Positions 50,441 to 59,050 of a stretch of 64,000 nucleotides of DNA are shown here, in pieces. The notes beneath the pieces were generated by a model. The model saw nothing but the letters and a program-made list of their open reading frames with translations. It made no database searches and was not told the origin of the DNA. Positions within the stretch are counted from its first letter, which is position 1. Every line of letters starts with the position of its first letter. The stretch comes from UMGS1766 sp963660915 (GTDB taxonomy: Bacteria > Bacillota > Clostridia > Oscillospirales > Oscillospiraceae): the NCBI GenBank assembly GCA_963660915.1, contig CAVLAO010000004.1:39494-103493 (forward strand), given 5' to 3'. A program made the position numbers and the translations under genes.

Positions 50441-51145
50441 TCAAATGCCAAGGTATGCCTTTGTGACTTCTTCGCTGCTGAGCAGCTCCTGTGCTGTTCC
50501 ATCCAACACGTTGCGGCCGGTCTCAATGACATATGCCCGGTCGGCAATCTCCAAAGACGCCTGCACGTTCTGCTCAACCAGTAGAATGGTTGTCCCCATC
50601 TTGTTGATTTTTTCAATAATTTCAAAAACCTGCTGCACAATCACCGGAGCTAGACCCAAAGAGGGTTCATCCAACATCAACAGTTTCGGGCACTGCATCA
50701 GTGCGCGGGCAATGGCAACCATCTGGCGTTCACCGCCGGAAAGAGAGCCTGCTGCCTGATTGGCGCGTTCTTTCAGCTTCGGAAACATTTCAAAGCACAT
50801 TTCCAGATTTTCTTTTCTCTTTTCTCTGGCATTTTTCGCGTAAGAACCCACCAGAAGATTTTCCTGAATGGACATATCCGGGAAAAGTTTTCGACCTTCC
50901 GGAACCTGTACCAATCCAAGAGAGGAAATTTCATGAAGCTTATACTTGGAAAGATCCTCTCCCATAAAAGAAACCTTTCCGCTGTGGGGTCGCAGCAAGC
51001 CGGAGCAGGTGTTTATGGTAGTGGTCTTGCCGGCACCGTTAGATCCCAGAAGGGCCACAATTTCGCCTTCCTTCACTTCCAGTGAAACACCGGCCAGTGC
51101 CTCAAAGCTGCCATAATTGACATGAATTTGATCAACTGTCAGCAT
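50441..51145 (-). CDS. livF: Branched-chain-type amino-acid ABC transporter ATP-binding protein LivF
   Basis: 234 aa. Complete ABC motifs: Walker A GSNGAGKTT, signature LSGGERQMVAIARAL, Walker B LLMLDEPSLGLAP and H-loop LLVEQN. GLVQVPEGRKLFPDMSI is typical of LivF. It is a peripheral ATPase of the HAAT-type importer. ATG 51145 has GGGAGG upstream; it overlaps livG by 14 bp. Last gene of the operon livK-H-M-G-F. Confidence 0.93.
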   Translation of the reverse strand: MLTVDQIHVNYGSFEALAGVSLEVKEGEIVALLGSNGAGKTTTINTCSGLLRPHSGKVSFMGEDLSKYKLHEISSLGLVQVPEGRKLFPDMSIQENLLVGSYAKNAREKRKENLEMCFEMFPKLKERANQAAGSLSGGERQMVAIARALMQCPKLLMLDEPSLGLAPVIVQQVFEIIEKINKMGTTILLVEQNVQASLEIADRAYVIETGRNVLDGTAQELLSSEEVTKAYLGI

Positions 51146-51875
51146 TGTGTTTTCCTCCCAAATACGATTCAATAACCAGCGGATTTGCTGCAATTTCTGC
51201 CGGCAGACCCTCTGCAATTTTAACACCCTGATTGATCACAACAATCCGATCCGACAAGCTCATCATCGCCCTCATAACGTGTTCAATGATGATGATGGAC
51301 ATACCTCCATCCCGAATCTGACGAATCAACTCCATGATCTTCTCCACTTCCGTGGGGTTCAGTCCGGCGATTACCTCATCAAGCAACAGCACATCCGGCT
51401 CCGTCGCCAATGCACGGGCAACCTCCATACGCTTCAGTTCCGGCAGTGTCAGCGCAGACCCTGCCGCTTCGGCGCGATTGGCCATGCCAACCCGCTCCAG
51501 GACAGCATACGCCGACTCGCGGGCATCCTTTGCTCTTGGATGACGAATAAAAGCGCCGACCATGACATTTTCCAATACCGTCAGATTGCTGAAAGGCTGG
51601 CAGATCTGATAGGTTCGTCCAATGCCCATTTTGCACATTTCATTTGCCTTTGGATGAGGTACCAACTTGCCATGATAATGCAAGGTACCTTCCGTCATCG
51701 GCATGGTGCCTGACAGCATGTTGAACAAAGTGGTTTTCCCCGCGCCGTTAGGCCCGATCAAACCGAGAATTTCGTTCTTGCGCAGTTCAATATCCACTTT
51801 GTTTACGGCAACCAGACCGCCAAATCGCTTGGTCACTCCGGTGCCCTGAAGGACGACTTCATTTTGTGTACTCAT
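51132..51875 (-). CDS. livG: Branched-chain-type amino-acid ABC transporter ATP-binding protein LivG
   Basis: 247 aa. ABC motifs are GPNGAGKTT, LTLPELKRMEVARALATEP (LivG-type signature with L-P instead of SGG), and LLLDEVIAGLNPTE (Walker B with the LivG style). GRTYQICQPFSNLTVLENVM is the Q-loop region. Second ATPase of the heterodimer with LivF. Overlaps livM by 1 bp (ATG/TAA), livF by 14 bp, meaning coupled translation. Confidence 0.93.
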   Translation of the reverse strand: MSTQNEVVLQGTGVTKRFGGLVAVNKVDIELRKNEILGLIGPNGAGKTTLFNMLSGTMPMTEGTLHYHGKLVPHPKANEMCKMGIGRTYQICQPFSNLTVLENVMVGAFIRHPRAKDARESAYAVLERVGMANRAEAAGSALTLPELKRMEVARALATEPDVLLLDEVIAGLNPTEVEKIMELIRQIRDGGMSIIIIEHVMRAMMSLSDRIVVINQGVKIAEGLPAEIAANPLVIESYLGGKHNADS

Positions 51876-52906
51876 TACTTGCCGCCTCCTTCTTCTTTAC
51901 TTGCTGCCACTCGTTTCTGAGTACCCCTTCTTTTTTCACGCAGATCCTTGAAGAAAGGAACCAGTCCGCCGGGCAGGAAGAAAATTACCAGCATCAGAAT
52001 TCCGCCAAAAATCATATTGGCCAGGCCGGCAACGTTGGAGCAGTAAACCGTTACCAGACGATTGATGGTGTACATCACGCCGCCGCCCAGAATGGGGCCT
52101 AGCAAAGTATTCGCGCCGCCTACCACTGCCATAATCATAACATTGATGGACAACTCGCTGCCAAACATCTTAGTGGGGTCAATCAAGCGGATAAACATGC
52201 AATAGAATCCGCCGCCTACTGCACAGAAGAATGCAGAGATAAATTGCGCTTCCATCTTCATCCGCATAACGCTGACGCCGAGAGAAGAAGCCGCCCCGGC
52301 ATTTGCGCTCAGGGCGCGGAAGTAGAACCCCCGCTTTGAGTGCGAGATCAAATAGGAAACTACCAGTATAATCACTAGCAGTGCGAGAATAATGTAGTAA
52401 TAGGGAAGCTTGCTGGTGAAGACCATATTCGCCGGATCATTTCCGGAGGCTGCAATACGGAATCCTTCCGCGCCGCCAAGATCAATACTTCCCAGTTTGC
52501 TGAAGTTCTTAAAGAACGTCAGCATAACGTTCAGCAAAGCGAAGGTGGCAAAAGAATAGTAAATACTCTGCAGTCGAAACGTCGGATAGCTTAAAATGAT
52601 TGAAAACAGACCGGTAATAATACCTGAAAGAATGATGCCGATCCAAGGTGTGATCCCGGCATAGCTATACAGGCAAGCCGTAACATAGGCGCCTACGCCG
52701 ATGTAAATGCCGTTGCCCAGGGAGAACAGGCCGGCATAACCGCCAAGGATATTCCATGCACTGGCCCAATACATATACAGCAAAACCGAAACCAGAATCG
52801 ACATATTGGAAATGCTGATCTTTGCCACAAGGGGAATCACAATGAGTGCCAGCAGAATAACCAGCCCGACAATCAGTTTTGCAATCGGTTTTTTCTGTTG
52901 TTTCAT
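51875..52906 (-). CDS. livM: Branched-chain-type amino-acid ABC transporter permease LivM
   Basis: 343 aa, about ten membrane segments. Landmarks are AWNILGGYAGLFSLGNGIYI and NVMIMAVVGGANTLLGPILG, both diagnostic of LivM permeases. A Lys-rich C-terminal tail ends the protein. Starts directly behind livH (no gap) and overlaps livG by one base. Confidence 0.93.
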   Translation of the reverse strand: MKQQKKPIAKLIVGLVILLALIVIPLVAKISISNMSILVSVLLYMYWASAWNILGGYAGLFSLGNGIYIGVGAYVTACLYSYAGITPWIGIILSGIITGLFSIILSYPTFRLQSIYYSFATFALLNVMLTFFKNFSKLGSIDLGGAEGFRIAASGNDPANMVFTSKLPYYYIILALLVIILVVSYLISHSKRGFYFRALSANAGAASSLGVSVMRMKMEAQFISAFFCAVGGGFYCMFIRLIDPTKMFGSELSINVMIMAVVGGANTLLGPILGGGVMYTINRLVTVYCSNVAGLANMIFGGILMLVIFFLPGGLVPFFKDLREKRRGTQKRVAASKEEGGGK

Positions 52907-53803
52907 TCATGCCACCGCCTTTTTCTTCTTCGGGAGCTTAATGTCCATAATGCCGTTAGGCAGAACCAGCAGGATGATGATAAACATAACGAAAATAATA
53001 ATCTGTGCTACAGGCTCGCCCCAAAGGACTGCACCCACTTTTTCGATAATGCCGATGGTAATACCGGCCACCATTGCACCCGGGATATTGCCCTTGCCGC
53101 CCAAAGCGACAATAATGAAGGACTTGAAGCAAAATGCGGAGCCCACATAAGGTGTAACAGAGTAGAAGGGAGTCAGCAGCGCGGCGGCAACGCCCACCAC
53201 AGCGAGGCTGATTGCAAAGCACAGGCAATAGACAAAGTTTGCATTGATGCCCATCAGCTGCGCAGTGCTGCGATCCTGAGACGTGGCACGCAGGGAACGG
53301 CCCATCTCGGAATGCATAATCAGTAAATACAGCGCAACGCAAACAGCGGCAGCAATGATAAAGGAAATGGTTTTCGGGATAGAAACCATGATGCTTCCCA
53401 CATGGAACATTCCGCTGTAACGGGTGTTCACGCTTTGTGCGGGAGCGCCAAAAATCATGTTGAACAAAGCCTGCAGGAAAATACTCATGCCACAGGTAAA
53501 CAGCATGATGTCCCGCCATGCTTTGTTGCTACGGTTGATCAGTTTGTTAAACACAAACTTTTGCAGGAAGAATCCGCAGACGCCCATCACGGCAACGTTG
53601 ATAATTGCGGTGAGATAAGGGTCGACTCCGGCATATTTCGTCATATACAGAGAGATGAACATGGAAACCATAAGCACTTCGCCGTGCGCCCAGTTGACCA
53701 CGCCCATAACGCCATAGGCAAGGCTCAGTCCCAGGCCGATCGCAGCATAAACGCCGCCGATCAACAGGCCGTCGACCAAAGCCTGAATAACAGTTGTTGC
53801 CAT
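52907..53803 (-). CDS. livH: Branched-chain-type amino-acid ABC transporter permease LivH
   Basis: 298 aa with about eight membrane segments. The opening QALVDGLLIGGVYAAIGLGL, AYGVMGVVNWAHGEVLMVSM and IIVALGGKGNIPGAMVAGIT are standard LivH motifs. It is separated from the binding-protein gene livK by a 197-bp gap with a GC-rich hairpin, and is translationally linked to livM. AAGGAGG precedes the ATG. Confidence 0.93.
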   Translation of the reverse strand: MATTVIQALVDGLLIGGVYAAIGLGLSLAYGVMGVVNWAHGEVLMVSMFISLYMTKYAGVDPYLTAIINVAVMGVCGFFLQKFVFNKLINRSNKAWRDIMLFTCGMSIFLQALFNMIFGAPAQSVNTRYSGMFHVGSIMVSIPKTISFIIAAAVCVALYLLIMHSEMGRSLRATSQDRSTAQLMGINANFVYCLCFAISLAVVGVAAALLTPFYSVTPYVGSAFCFKSFIIVALGGKGNIPGAMVAGITIGIIEKVGAVLWGEPVAQIIIFVMFIIILLVLPNGIMDIKLPKKKKAVA

Positions 53804-53833
53804 AGTTTTCCTCCTTTGGAGAACTGGTTCGCG

Positions 53834-53864
53834 TTGCCGCCGCCCGAAACACGGGCGGCGGCAA
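53834..53864 (-). other. GC-rich hairpin between livK and livH
   Basis: TTGCCGCCGCCCG and CGGGCGGCGGCAA form a 13-bp stem with a 5-nt loop. No T-run follows, so it is unlikely to stop all transcription. It probably protects the livK mRNA end, giving more binding protein than permease. Confidence 0.6.
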
Positions 53865-54000
53865 TGCCGTTTTCATCGGGATTGCGGAACAGGTGCATTA
53901 ACTTTCGGGAGACATCTGCCTCCGCAGCAAGGGGAAAGAGATTTCAGGTTCGATTTTTCAGGCAGATAAAGAAGTTCTAATGATACGCGCAGACATCAGA

Positions 54001-55326
54001 TCAGTAGACAATCGTGTCCTGGCCGTTATTGTAGCTGGTCGGATAAACAATCGTCCATTCACCGTTCTGAACCTGTGTCAGAATCATACCGTCATCTGGA
54101 CCGAGGGCATCGTTCTGATTATAGCGAGTACCTTCGTATGCAGGACTGGTCTGACCTTCGGTGCAGAAGTGAACCCCGTCGTAGCCGGAGAACAGCAATG
54201 CGTAGTTATCTTTATCGATGTCCATGTTGTACAGAGCATCTGCAACTGCATCGCGATCCGTGGAAGCGGCATCTTCAATTGCGTTGGTGACAGCGCCCAT
54301 GCCCAGGAAGCCCCAGCATGCTTCCATCATCATGTCGTCGCCATACTTTTCTTTGTAAGTTGCGCGCCACTGCTCTGCTTCATCCGAAGCGCCGCCGTAC
54401 ATGGGCAGCCAGGGAGAAGTGTACATAACATTCTCAGCAGCCTTACCGCAGTTGCTGATAAATTCGGTCTCGCCAACGCCGCCGCCCAAGCTGATGATCT
54501 TAGCGGTGCACTCATAATCGCTCATGGCCTGAACCAGCATATTGGTGGAGCCGGAGAAAGAGGCAAGGATAACGATGTCGCAATTGTTGGTCTTAATCTT
54601 ATTTACGATGGTGGACATGTCCGTGGTGGATTCAGAAACCGGCTCTGCCACGGTCACCTTATAGCCGTACTGCTCTGCATTAGACTGCCAAGAAGCAACT
54701 GCGGAGCTGCCCCAGTCGCCTTCGTCATAGACAACAGCAACGGAGTCCAGCGGATCTTCCGGACGAACCTTGTTGAGGTAATCCACGATCTGCGTTACAA
54801 AGACATCGCCGTCGGTGGAACCCGTATTGGTACGATAAACGTACTTGTTCTCAGTGTTCATAAAGGTTTCGCCGGTAGCATTGACGATGACATAGGGAAT
54901 ACCATACTGAATGGCCAGCGGAGCGGTAGAAGCAGCCACTGTGCTCTGATACGGACCAACCACAGCGACGCAACCGTCGTCAACCAGCTTTTCAAAGGCA
55001 GACACACCGGTCTCAGGGTCAGAAGCGGAGTCCTGAACATCCAGTTCGATCTTAGCACCGCCCAGAGACTTGATTCCTCCATTCGCGTTCACATAATCAG
55101 CGCACAGCTGAATGCCCTGGAGCTGAACGTTGCCATAGTAGGAAATAGAACCGGAGAGGGGAAGCAGAACGCCAACCTTGATGGTATCACCCGAGGCGGC
55201 ACTGCTGTCACCGGAGGTATCTTTTCCGGTGTTCGAAGCGGCACCTCCGCCTCCGCCGCCACTGCCGCAGGCAGCAAGGCTGAAAACCATAACAGCAGCT
55301 AACAAGATAGACAGCAATTTTTTCAT
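54001..55326 (-). CDS. livK: Branched-chain-type amino-acid ABC transporter substrate-binding lipoprotein
   Basis: 441 aa. A lipoprotein signal peptide MKKLLSILLAAVMVFSLAAC ends at a lipobox Cys, followed by a Gly/Ser-rich linker. The periplasmic-binding-protein type I fold follows (VGVLLPLSGSISYYGNVQLQ, SDPETGVSAFEKLVDDGCVA, VVGPYQSTVAASTAPLAIQY). Anchored outside the membrane, it delivers amino acid or related ligand to LivHM. Start ATG 55326 is 9 bp after GGAGG; ATG 55332 is too close to it. The promoter is a sigma-54 element at 55395-55411, with a dedicated activator encoded upstream. Actual ligand unknown. Confidence 0.92.
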   Translation of the reverse strand: MKKLLSILLAAVMVFSLAACGSGGGGGGAASNTGKDTSGDSSAASGDTIKVGVLLPLSGSISYYGNVQLQGIQLCADYVNANGGIKSLGGAKIELDVQDSASDPETGVSAFEKLVDDGCVAVVGPYQSTVAASTAPLAIQYGIPYVIVNATGETFMNTENKYVYRTNTGSTDGDVFVTQIVDYLNKVRPEDPLDSVAVVYDEGDWGSSAVASWQSNAEQYGYKVTVAEPVSESTTDMSTIVNKIKTNNCDIVILASFSGSTNMLVQAMSDYECTAKIISLGGGVGETEFISNCGKAAENVMYTSPWLPMYGGASDEAEQWRATYKEKYGDDMMMEACWGFLGMGAVTNAIEDAASTDRDAVADALYNMDIDKDNYALLFSGYDGVHFCTEGQTSPAYEGTRYNQNDALGPDDGMILTQVQNGEWTIVYPTSYNNGQDTIVY

Positions 55327-55394
55327 TTTCATTTTCCTCCTTAGTGATGAATTATTGCAAAAGAACTTATCTGCCGTATCCACCCTTGTATATA

Positions 55395-55411
55395 AGCACA
55401 AACCGTGCCAA
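55395..55411 (-). promoter_or_regulatory. Sigma-54 (-24/-12) promoter of the liv operon
   Basis: Minus strand TTGGCACGGTTTGTGCT fits the consensus YTGGCACGRNNNTTGCW with one mismatch and correct GG-to-GC spacing. It is 69 bp upstream of livK and downstream of a sigma-54 activator gene; rpoN is in the same window. Confidence 0.85.
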
Positions 55412-55518
55412 GTTGCACAAATCACGCAAAAAATTCTTTTCTGTTTTATGCAACTCGACGTGTGAAGCTTAAAATAAACTGAAATTGCAGGACTTTCTTC
55501 CCCTTTAAAAAAAATAAA

Positions 55519-55553
55519 AACAGAGGATGGCTTTACTCTGCTCATCCTCTGTT
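55519..55553 (-). terminator. Intrinsic terminator after the sigma-54 activator gene
   Basis: AACAGAGGATG and CATCCTCTGTT form an 11-bp stem followed on the minus strand by TTTATTTTTTTT. It insulates the liv operon from the upstream regulator gene. Confidence 0.9.
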
Positions 55554-55603
55554 TCACGGCAACAAAAATCCTTATTTGAAATTTTTAAGTCAAAAGCGAC
55601 TCG

Positions 55604-55616
55604 GTTTGAGTCAAAC
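55604..55616. promoter_or_regulatory. Palindrome GTTTGA-G-TCAAAC, candidate activator binding site
   Basis: A 13-bp near-perfect palindrome about 200 bp upstream of the -24/-12 element, flanked by related AAGTCAAA and CAAACTTGAA sequences. Distance and symmetry fit an upstream activating site for the adjacent enhancer-binding protein. The remainder of the 302-bp gap between livK and the activator contains the promoter and terminator. Confidence 0.45.
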
Positions 55617-55628
55617 TTGAATTGTCAC

Positions 55629-57032
55629 TTATTCGCCTTCTTCAGCCTTTTCCACGCTGATCCCCAACTGCTTTGTGCGCCGCACCAGAGTGGACTGGCT
55701 GATTCCCAAGCGATCCGCTGCCCGATAGGTACTGCCGCATTCCAGCAGGGCATCTTCTATCATCTTGCGCTGCAATGCGTCTGTGGCATCCTTCAGCGTA
55801 CCGGTTTCCTCCGGCACAAACGAACGCACCGGCGTACGACCGGATGCCTCGTCTTCCCAATTCCATTGCATCATATCATTCAAAATTTCAGCCGTCAGCT
55901 CCACATCTGCATTCATTACCACCGTGCGTTCGATGATATTCTCCAGCTGCCGTACGTTCCCCGGCCAATCGCACTGCTGCAAAAAGGGAAGGGCATCCTT
56001 TCCAAACCAGCAGCTACGATCATATTTTTGATTGAATATTGCCAGTGCATGCTCTGCCAGCTCCGGGATATCGCCTCGATTTTGATTCAACGACGGCAAG
56101 CGAAAGGAAATCACATTTAACCGATAGTACAAGTCCTCTCGGAACTTCTTCTCCCGAATCGCCTGCTTTAAATCAACATTTGTCGCTGCAAGAATCCGGA
56201 CATCTGCCTGCCGCTCCTTCACACCGCCCACGCGAACATAGGTGCGTTCCTGAAGAAAGCGGAGCAATTTGGGCTGAAGAAACATTGGCATTTCACCAAT
56301 CTCGTCCAGCAGCAGGGTTCCATGCTCCGCCTGATCCAACAGTCCGTTTTTTCCACCCTTGGCCGCGCCGGTAAAGGCGCCGGGTTCATAGCCAAACAAC
56401 TCTGATTCCAACAATTGTTCCGGAAAAGCAGAGCAATTTACTTTTACAAACGGCCCTGTTGCTCTGCTGCTATGCCGCTGTATCTCGTTGGCAACCACTT
56501 CTTTTCCGCACCCGGACGGCCCTAAAATCAACACGGTAGCATCAGTCGGCGCAACCCGCTGAATCATATTTCTCACCCGGACAATCGGCTCAGATTGTCC
56601 CAAAAAGCGAGAGTCTGCATGATACATGCCGGTGCCCATAATACGCACCCGCTCCTGCTGAGAGCGATAAATATTGACCGTGCAAATTACATAACTCAAT
56701 GTTCCCTTTTCATCAAAAACCGGACGGGCCGTAACCGTACTGGTACCCTTCTGCAACGTGGTAGTGGCCGGCAATCCTGTGCGGATTGCCTCCAGTGCCG
56801 CCGGGGCTTCAAATTCCCAGGGCAGATCGCCGCCGTTTTTTCCGCTGCGGGCATAAATCATCGAGTGCAGCAACTCCTTGATCGACTGCCCCCGCACAAG
56901 GTCAATGCGGAAGCCAAAGAAAATCTGCCAGCTAGTATTGGCATCGATCAGTCTTCCTTTCGGATCGACCAGATAAATGCAAGCATCAATTCCGTCTAAA
57001 AAGCGATGCTCTGCTTCCGTCATTTTGACCAC
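55629..57032 (-). CDS. Sigma-54-dependent transcriptional activator with PAS domain
   Basis: 467 aa. Domains in order: PAS-like sensor (residues about 8-115, GIDACIYLVDPKGRLIDANT), AAA+ domain with Walker A GPSGCGKE (about 171-178), the sigma-54 loop GAFTGA (about 218-223) and Walker B-type TLLLDEIGEMP, and a C-terminal Fis-type HTH (STYRAADRLGISQSTLVRRT). It activates sigma-54 polymerase at -24/-12 promoters. Its gene lies just upstream of livK and its promoter, so the liv operon is the likely target and amino-acid or redox state the likely signal. Start: a GTG at 57032, 7 bp after GGAGG; ATG 57023 is an alternative. Confidence 0.92.
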   Translation of the reverse strand: MVKMTEAEHRFLDGIDACIYLVDPKGRLIDANTSWQIFFGFRIDLVRGQSIKELLHSMIYARSGKNGGDLPWEFEAPAALEAIRTGLPATTTLQKGTSTVTARPVFDEKGTLSYVICTVNIYRSQQERVRIMGTGMYHADSRFLGQSEPIVRVRNMIQRVAPTDATVLILGPSGCGKEVVANEIQRHSSRATGPFVKVNCSAFPEQLLESELFGYEPGAFTGAAKGGKNGLLDQAEHGTLLLDEIGEMPMFLQPKLLRFLQERTYVRVGGVKERQADVRILAATNVDLKQAIREKKFREDLYYRLNVISFRLPSLNQNRGDIPELAEHALAIFNQKYDRSCWFGKDALPFLQQCDWPGNVRQLENIIERTVVMNADVELTAEILNDMMQWNWEDEASGRTPVRSFVPEETGTLKDATDALQRKMIEDALLECGSTYRAADRLGISQSTLVRRTKQLGISVEKAEEGE

Positions 57033-57143
57033 AATATCCCCTCCCCATTGATGGTTTATGTTTAACTTAACACAACAGCAACAACCTGGCAAGAAAATAT
57101 TCATAATCAGCAGAATTTTCTTTTTTTATTAAATTAACTTGCT

Positions 57144-57674
57144 TTAAAGTTTCTTTAACTCCGTTTCTCCGGCAAAATGGAAATAGCCAGCATGCACATA
57201 TCTTAAAGATTCCTCTACATAATCCATTGCGCTTGTCCGATTTTCCTCTGATTCCTCCTGTCTCAGTGAGCGCACAACCCTTGCCGGGCTGCCAAACGCC
57301 ATGGAACCATTCGGAATTACAGTATTTTGTGTTACAAGACTGCCTGCACCAATAATGCAATTCTCTCCAATCTTGGCTCCGTTAAGAATCGTCGATCCCA
57401 TACCGATTAAAGATCCATCCCCCACAGAACATCCATGGAGAATCACGCCGTGACCTACGGTCACTCCGTTTCCGATCTGAACCGGATTTCCCTCATCTAC
57501 ATGAACAGTGCAATTATCTTGAATATTTGTATTTTCTCCCACGGAAATCGCCGCACTTTCCGCTCGCAGAACAGTGTGGAACCAAATGCTGCTGTTGCGG
57601 CCGATTGTTACGTCTCCCAACACAACAGCACCTTGCGCCAGTCGAACCGATGGGTCTAAAATAGGTTGTCTCAT
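57144..57674 (-). CDS. Gamma-carbonic-anhydrase-type hexapeptide-repeat protein
   Basis: 176 aa. A left-handed beta-helix from hexapeptide repeats (VVLGDVTIGRNSSIWFHTVL, GNGVTVGHGVILHGCSVGDG, GMGSTILNGAKIGENCIIG) and a C-terminal helix. His residues at family positions (VHVDEGN, GHGVILHG) could bind metal, as in gamma-carbonic anhydrase, though many such proteins are inactive acyltransferase-like. It is a trimeric cytoplasmic protein. Monocistronic here; ribosome site AAAGGA. Confidence 0.87.
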   Translation of the reverse strand: MRQPILDPSVRLAQGAVVLGDVTIGRNSSIWFHTVLRAESAAISVGENTNIQDNCTVHVDEGNPVQIGNGVTVGHGVILHGCSVGDGSLIGMGSTILNGAKIGENCIIGAGSLVTQNTVIPNGSMAFGSPARVVRSLRQEESEENRTSAMDYVEESLRYVHAGYFHFAGETELKKL

Positions 57675-57854
57675 TCCTTTTGCTCCTTTCCTCCCGTAAC
57701 GAATTCCACAACAGTATATTCAACAGAAGAAAAAAGTGCAAGTCATCTTTGGTTCTTTAAATATTCACTTTTTCTTTATAGAACTCCCCTGCCCATTATG
57801 CTATGATAGGTTTCGAGAGCTCACCATTCCGATTTCATGGAAGGATTTTTTACT

Positions 57855-58259
57855 ATGAATATTGCCAAAATCATGACGCCGAAATATAACACCGCCTGCC
57901 TTCAGGAAAACAGCACTGTTCGCCAGGGGCTGGAAATTATGAACCGCTACGGCTATACCGCCATTCCGGTTCTCAACCAAGACGGTCAATATCTCGGCTG
58001 CGTGACTGAAGGAGACTTTCTGCGCCATGTTATGACTGTCGGTTCAACTGAATTGCGGGAGCACGAAAAATATCGTGTCGGCATGATCTACCGAAAGGAT
58101 TTTTGTCCTGCATTGAGCATCGGTGCCCAGCGGGAAGACGTGATTTCTGCCGTATTACAGCAGAATTTTGTACCAATTGTAGATGACCGCGGTTGCTTGT
58201 GCGGTATTGTCACCCGCCGCTCCGTGATACTGGAGCTGGCCGAAGAACAGACACTCTAA
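57855..58259 (+). CDS. CBS-domain pair protein
   Basis: 134 aa made of two CBS motifs: MTPKYNTACLQENSTVRQGL...YTAIPVLNQDGQYLGCVTEGD, then SIGAQREDVISAVLQQNFVP...VDDRGCLCGIVTRRSV. Such stand-alone CBS proteins bind adenine nucleotides and regulate partners. ATG 57855 has AAGGA 9 bp upstream; ATG 57837 lacks one. A TGCTATGAT extended -10 at 57799-57807 may be the promoter. An HD-domain gene follows by 12 bp. Confidence 0.85.
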   Translation: MNIAKIMTPKYNTACLQENSTVRQGLEIMNRYGYTAIPVLNQDGQYLGCVTEGDFLRHVMTVGSTELREHEKYRVGMIYRKDFCPALSIGAQREDVISAVLQQNFVPIVDDRGCLCGIVTRRSVILELAEEQTL

Positions 58260-58271
58260 GGAGATGCCAGA

Positions 58272-58730
58272 ATGGGTCTGAACAAAGAGGAACGTCAAAC
58301 TCTGCGCATTCTGCTGCGCGGCACTTCAAACGCACCGGTTGCCCAGCGCATGCGCCATTTCAAACAGCATGGAAGGATAAGTACCTATCGCCATTGCCGC
58401 GATGTCACCGCCATGTGCTTTTTTCTCAATCGCCGTCTCCACCTAGGTGCAAATGAAGCCACCTTAGTCCGCGGTGCCTTTCTCCATGACCTGTATCTTT
58501 ACGATTGGCACGAAAAAAACGCTGCCCACAAGCTGCACGGCTTCCACCATGCGGAAAAAGCTCTGGAAAATGCCAAGCAAAATTTTGAACTGAATCAAAA
58601 AGAGCAGGAAATGATCTATTCTCATATGTGGCCTTTGAATCTGACACGCATTCCAAAAAGCCGGGAAGCTTTGATCCTTTGTGTTGCTGACAAACTGTGT
58701 GCTCTGCGGGAAACCGTATTTTATCGATAA
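58272..58730 (+). CDS. HD-domain protein (uncharacterised)
   Basis: 152 aa. Likely HD-superfamily phosphohydrolase: His41 in YRHCRDVTAMCFF, H72-D73 in VRGAFLHDLYLYDWHE, and a final Asp in LILCVADKLCALRE. A basic N-terminus (LNKEERQTLRILLRG) precedes it. Substrate unknown. It is probably co-transcribed with the CBS gene. Its stop codon overlaps the T-run of a minus-strand terminator. Confidence 0.82.
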   Translation: MGLNKEERQTLRILLRGTSNAPVAQRMRHFKQHGRISTYRHCRDVTAMCFFLNRRLHLGANEATLVRGAFLHDLYLYDWHEKNAAHKLHGFHHAEKALENAKQNFELNQKEQEMIYSHMWPLNLTRIPKSREALILCVADKLCALRETVFYR

Positions 58731-58751
58731 AAAAAGCTGCCTTACGGCAGC
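58728..58751 (-). terminator. Intrinsic terminator of the minus-strand non-coding transcript
   Basis: On the minus strand GCTGCCGTAAGGCAGC (6-bp stem, 4-nt loop) is followed by seven T. Orientation and T-run make it specific for minus-strand transcription, with no annotated minus gene upstream. Confidence 0.85.
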
Positions 58752-58774
58752 AAACTACACTCTAAAATAACACA

Positions 58775-58805
58775 AACCCCCATCTGTCCACCGCAGATGG
58801 GGGTT
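58775..58805 (-). other. Hairpin in the 3' part of the candidate ncRNA
   Basis: AACCCCCATCTG and CAGATGGGGGTT form a perfect 12-bp stem with a 7-nt loop, about 25 nt before the T-run terminator. It could also serve as a weak terminator for the CBS-HD transcript on the plus strand. Confidence 0.7.
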
Positions 58806-59050
58806 ACTTCTGTGAACTCTTGGTATCTAACATCAATTGTTTACCTCTCTTTCTATTGATTTGCAGCCTTCTTACCTGTCGCCACTCACCAGATTTCGGT
58901 CTCTACTTCATTTCCCAGATAGCGCCCTCAACGCGTTCATGCTGTACTCACAGCTTGGGATGGATCTTCCGATTGGGTTTCTGTGACTTGGTTTTCTACT
59001 GCATCAGGTTGAGTTCTTTGTTCATTGGACTCATTCCTTTCTGTGACTAT

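Larger units (their letters stand above)
58728..59047 (-). ncRNA. Candidate non-coding RNA transcription unit of about 320 nt
   Basis: The 468-bp gap between the HD gene and trmO has no convincing ORF. On the minus strand it has a consensus promoter TTGACA-17-TATCTT (59051-59079), and about 320 nt later a strong terminator, with a second perfect hairpin (58775-58805) just before it. The predicted transcript has local stems (GCTGTGAGTACAGC; ATCAAT/ATTGAT) and three copies of CACAGAA. Longest ATG ORFs are 12 and 10 codons. I do not recognise it as RNase P, tmRNA, SRP or 6S RNA. The length and placement suggest a structured or antisense regulatory RNA. Confidence 0.6.

Noticed and set aside
53980..55302. 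440-codon plus-strand frame
   Set aside because: It is the antisense of livK, which has a lipoprotein signal and sigma-54 promoter.
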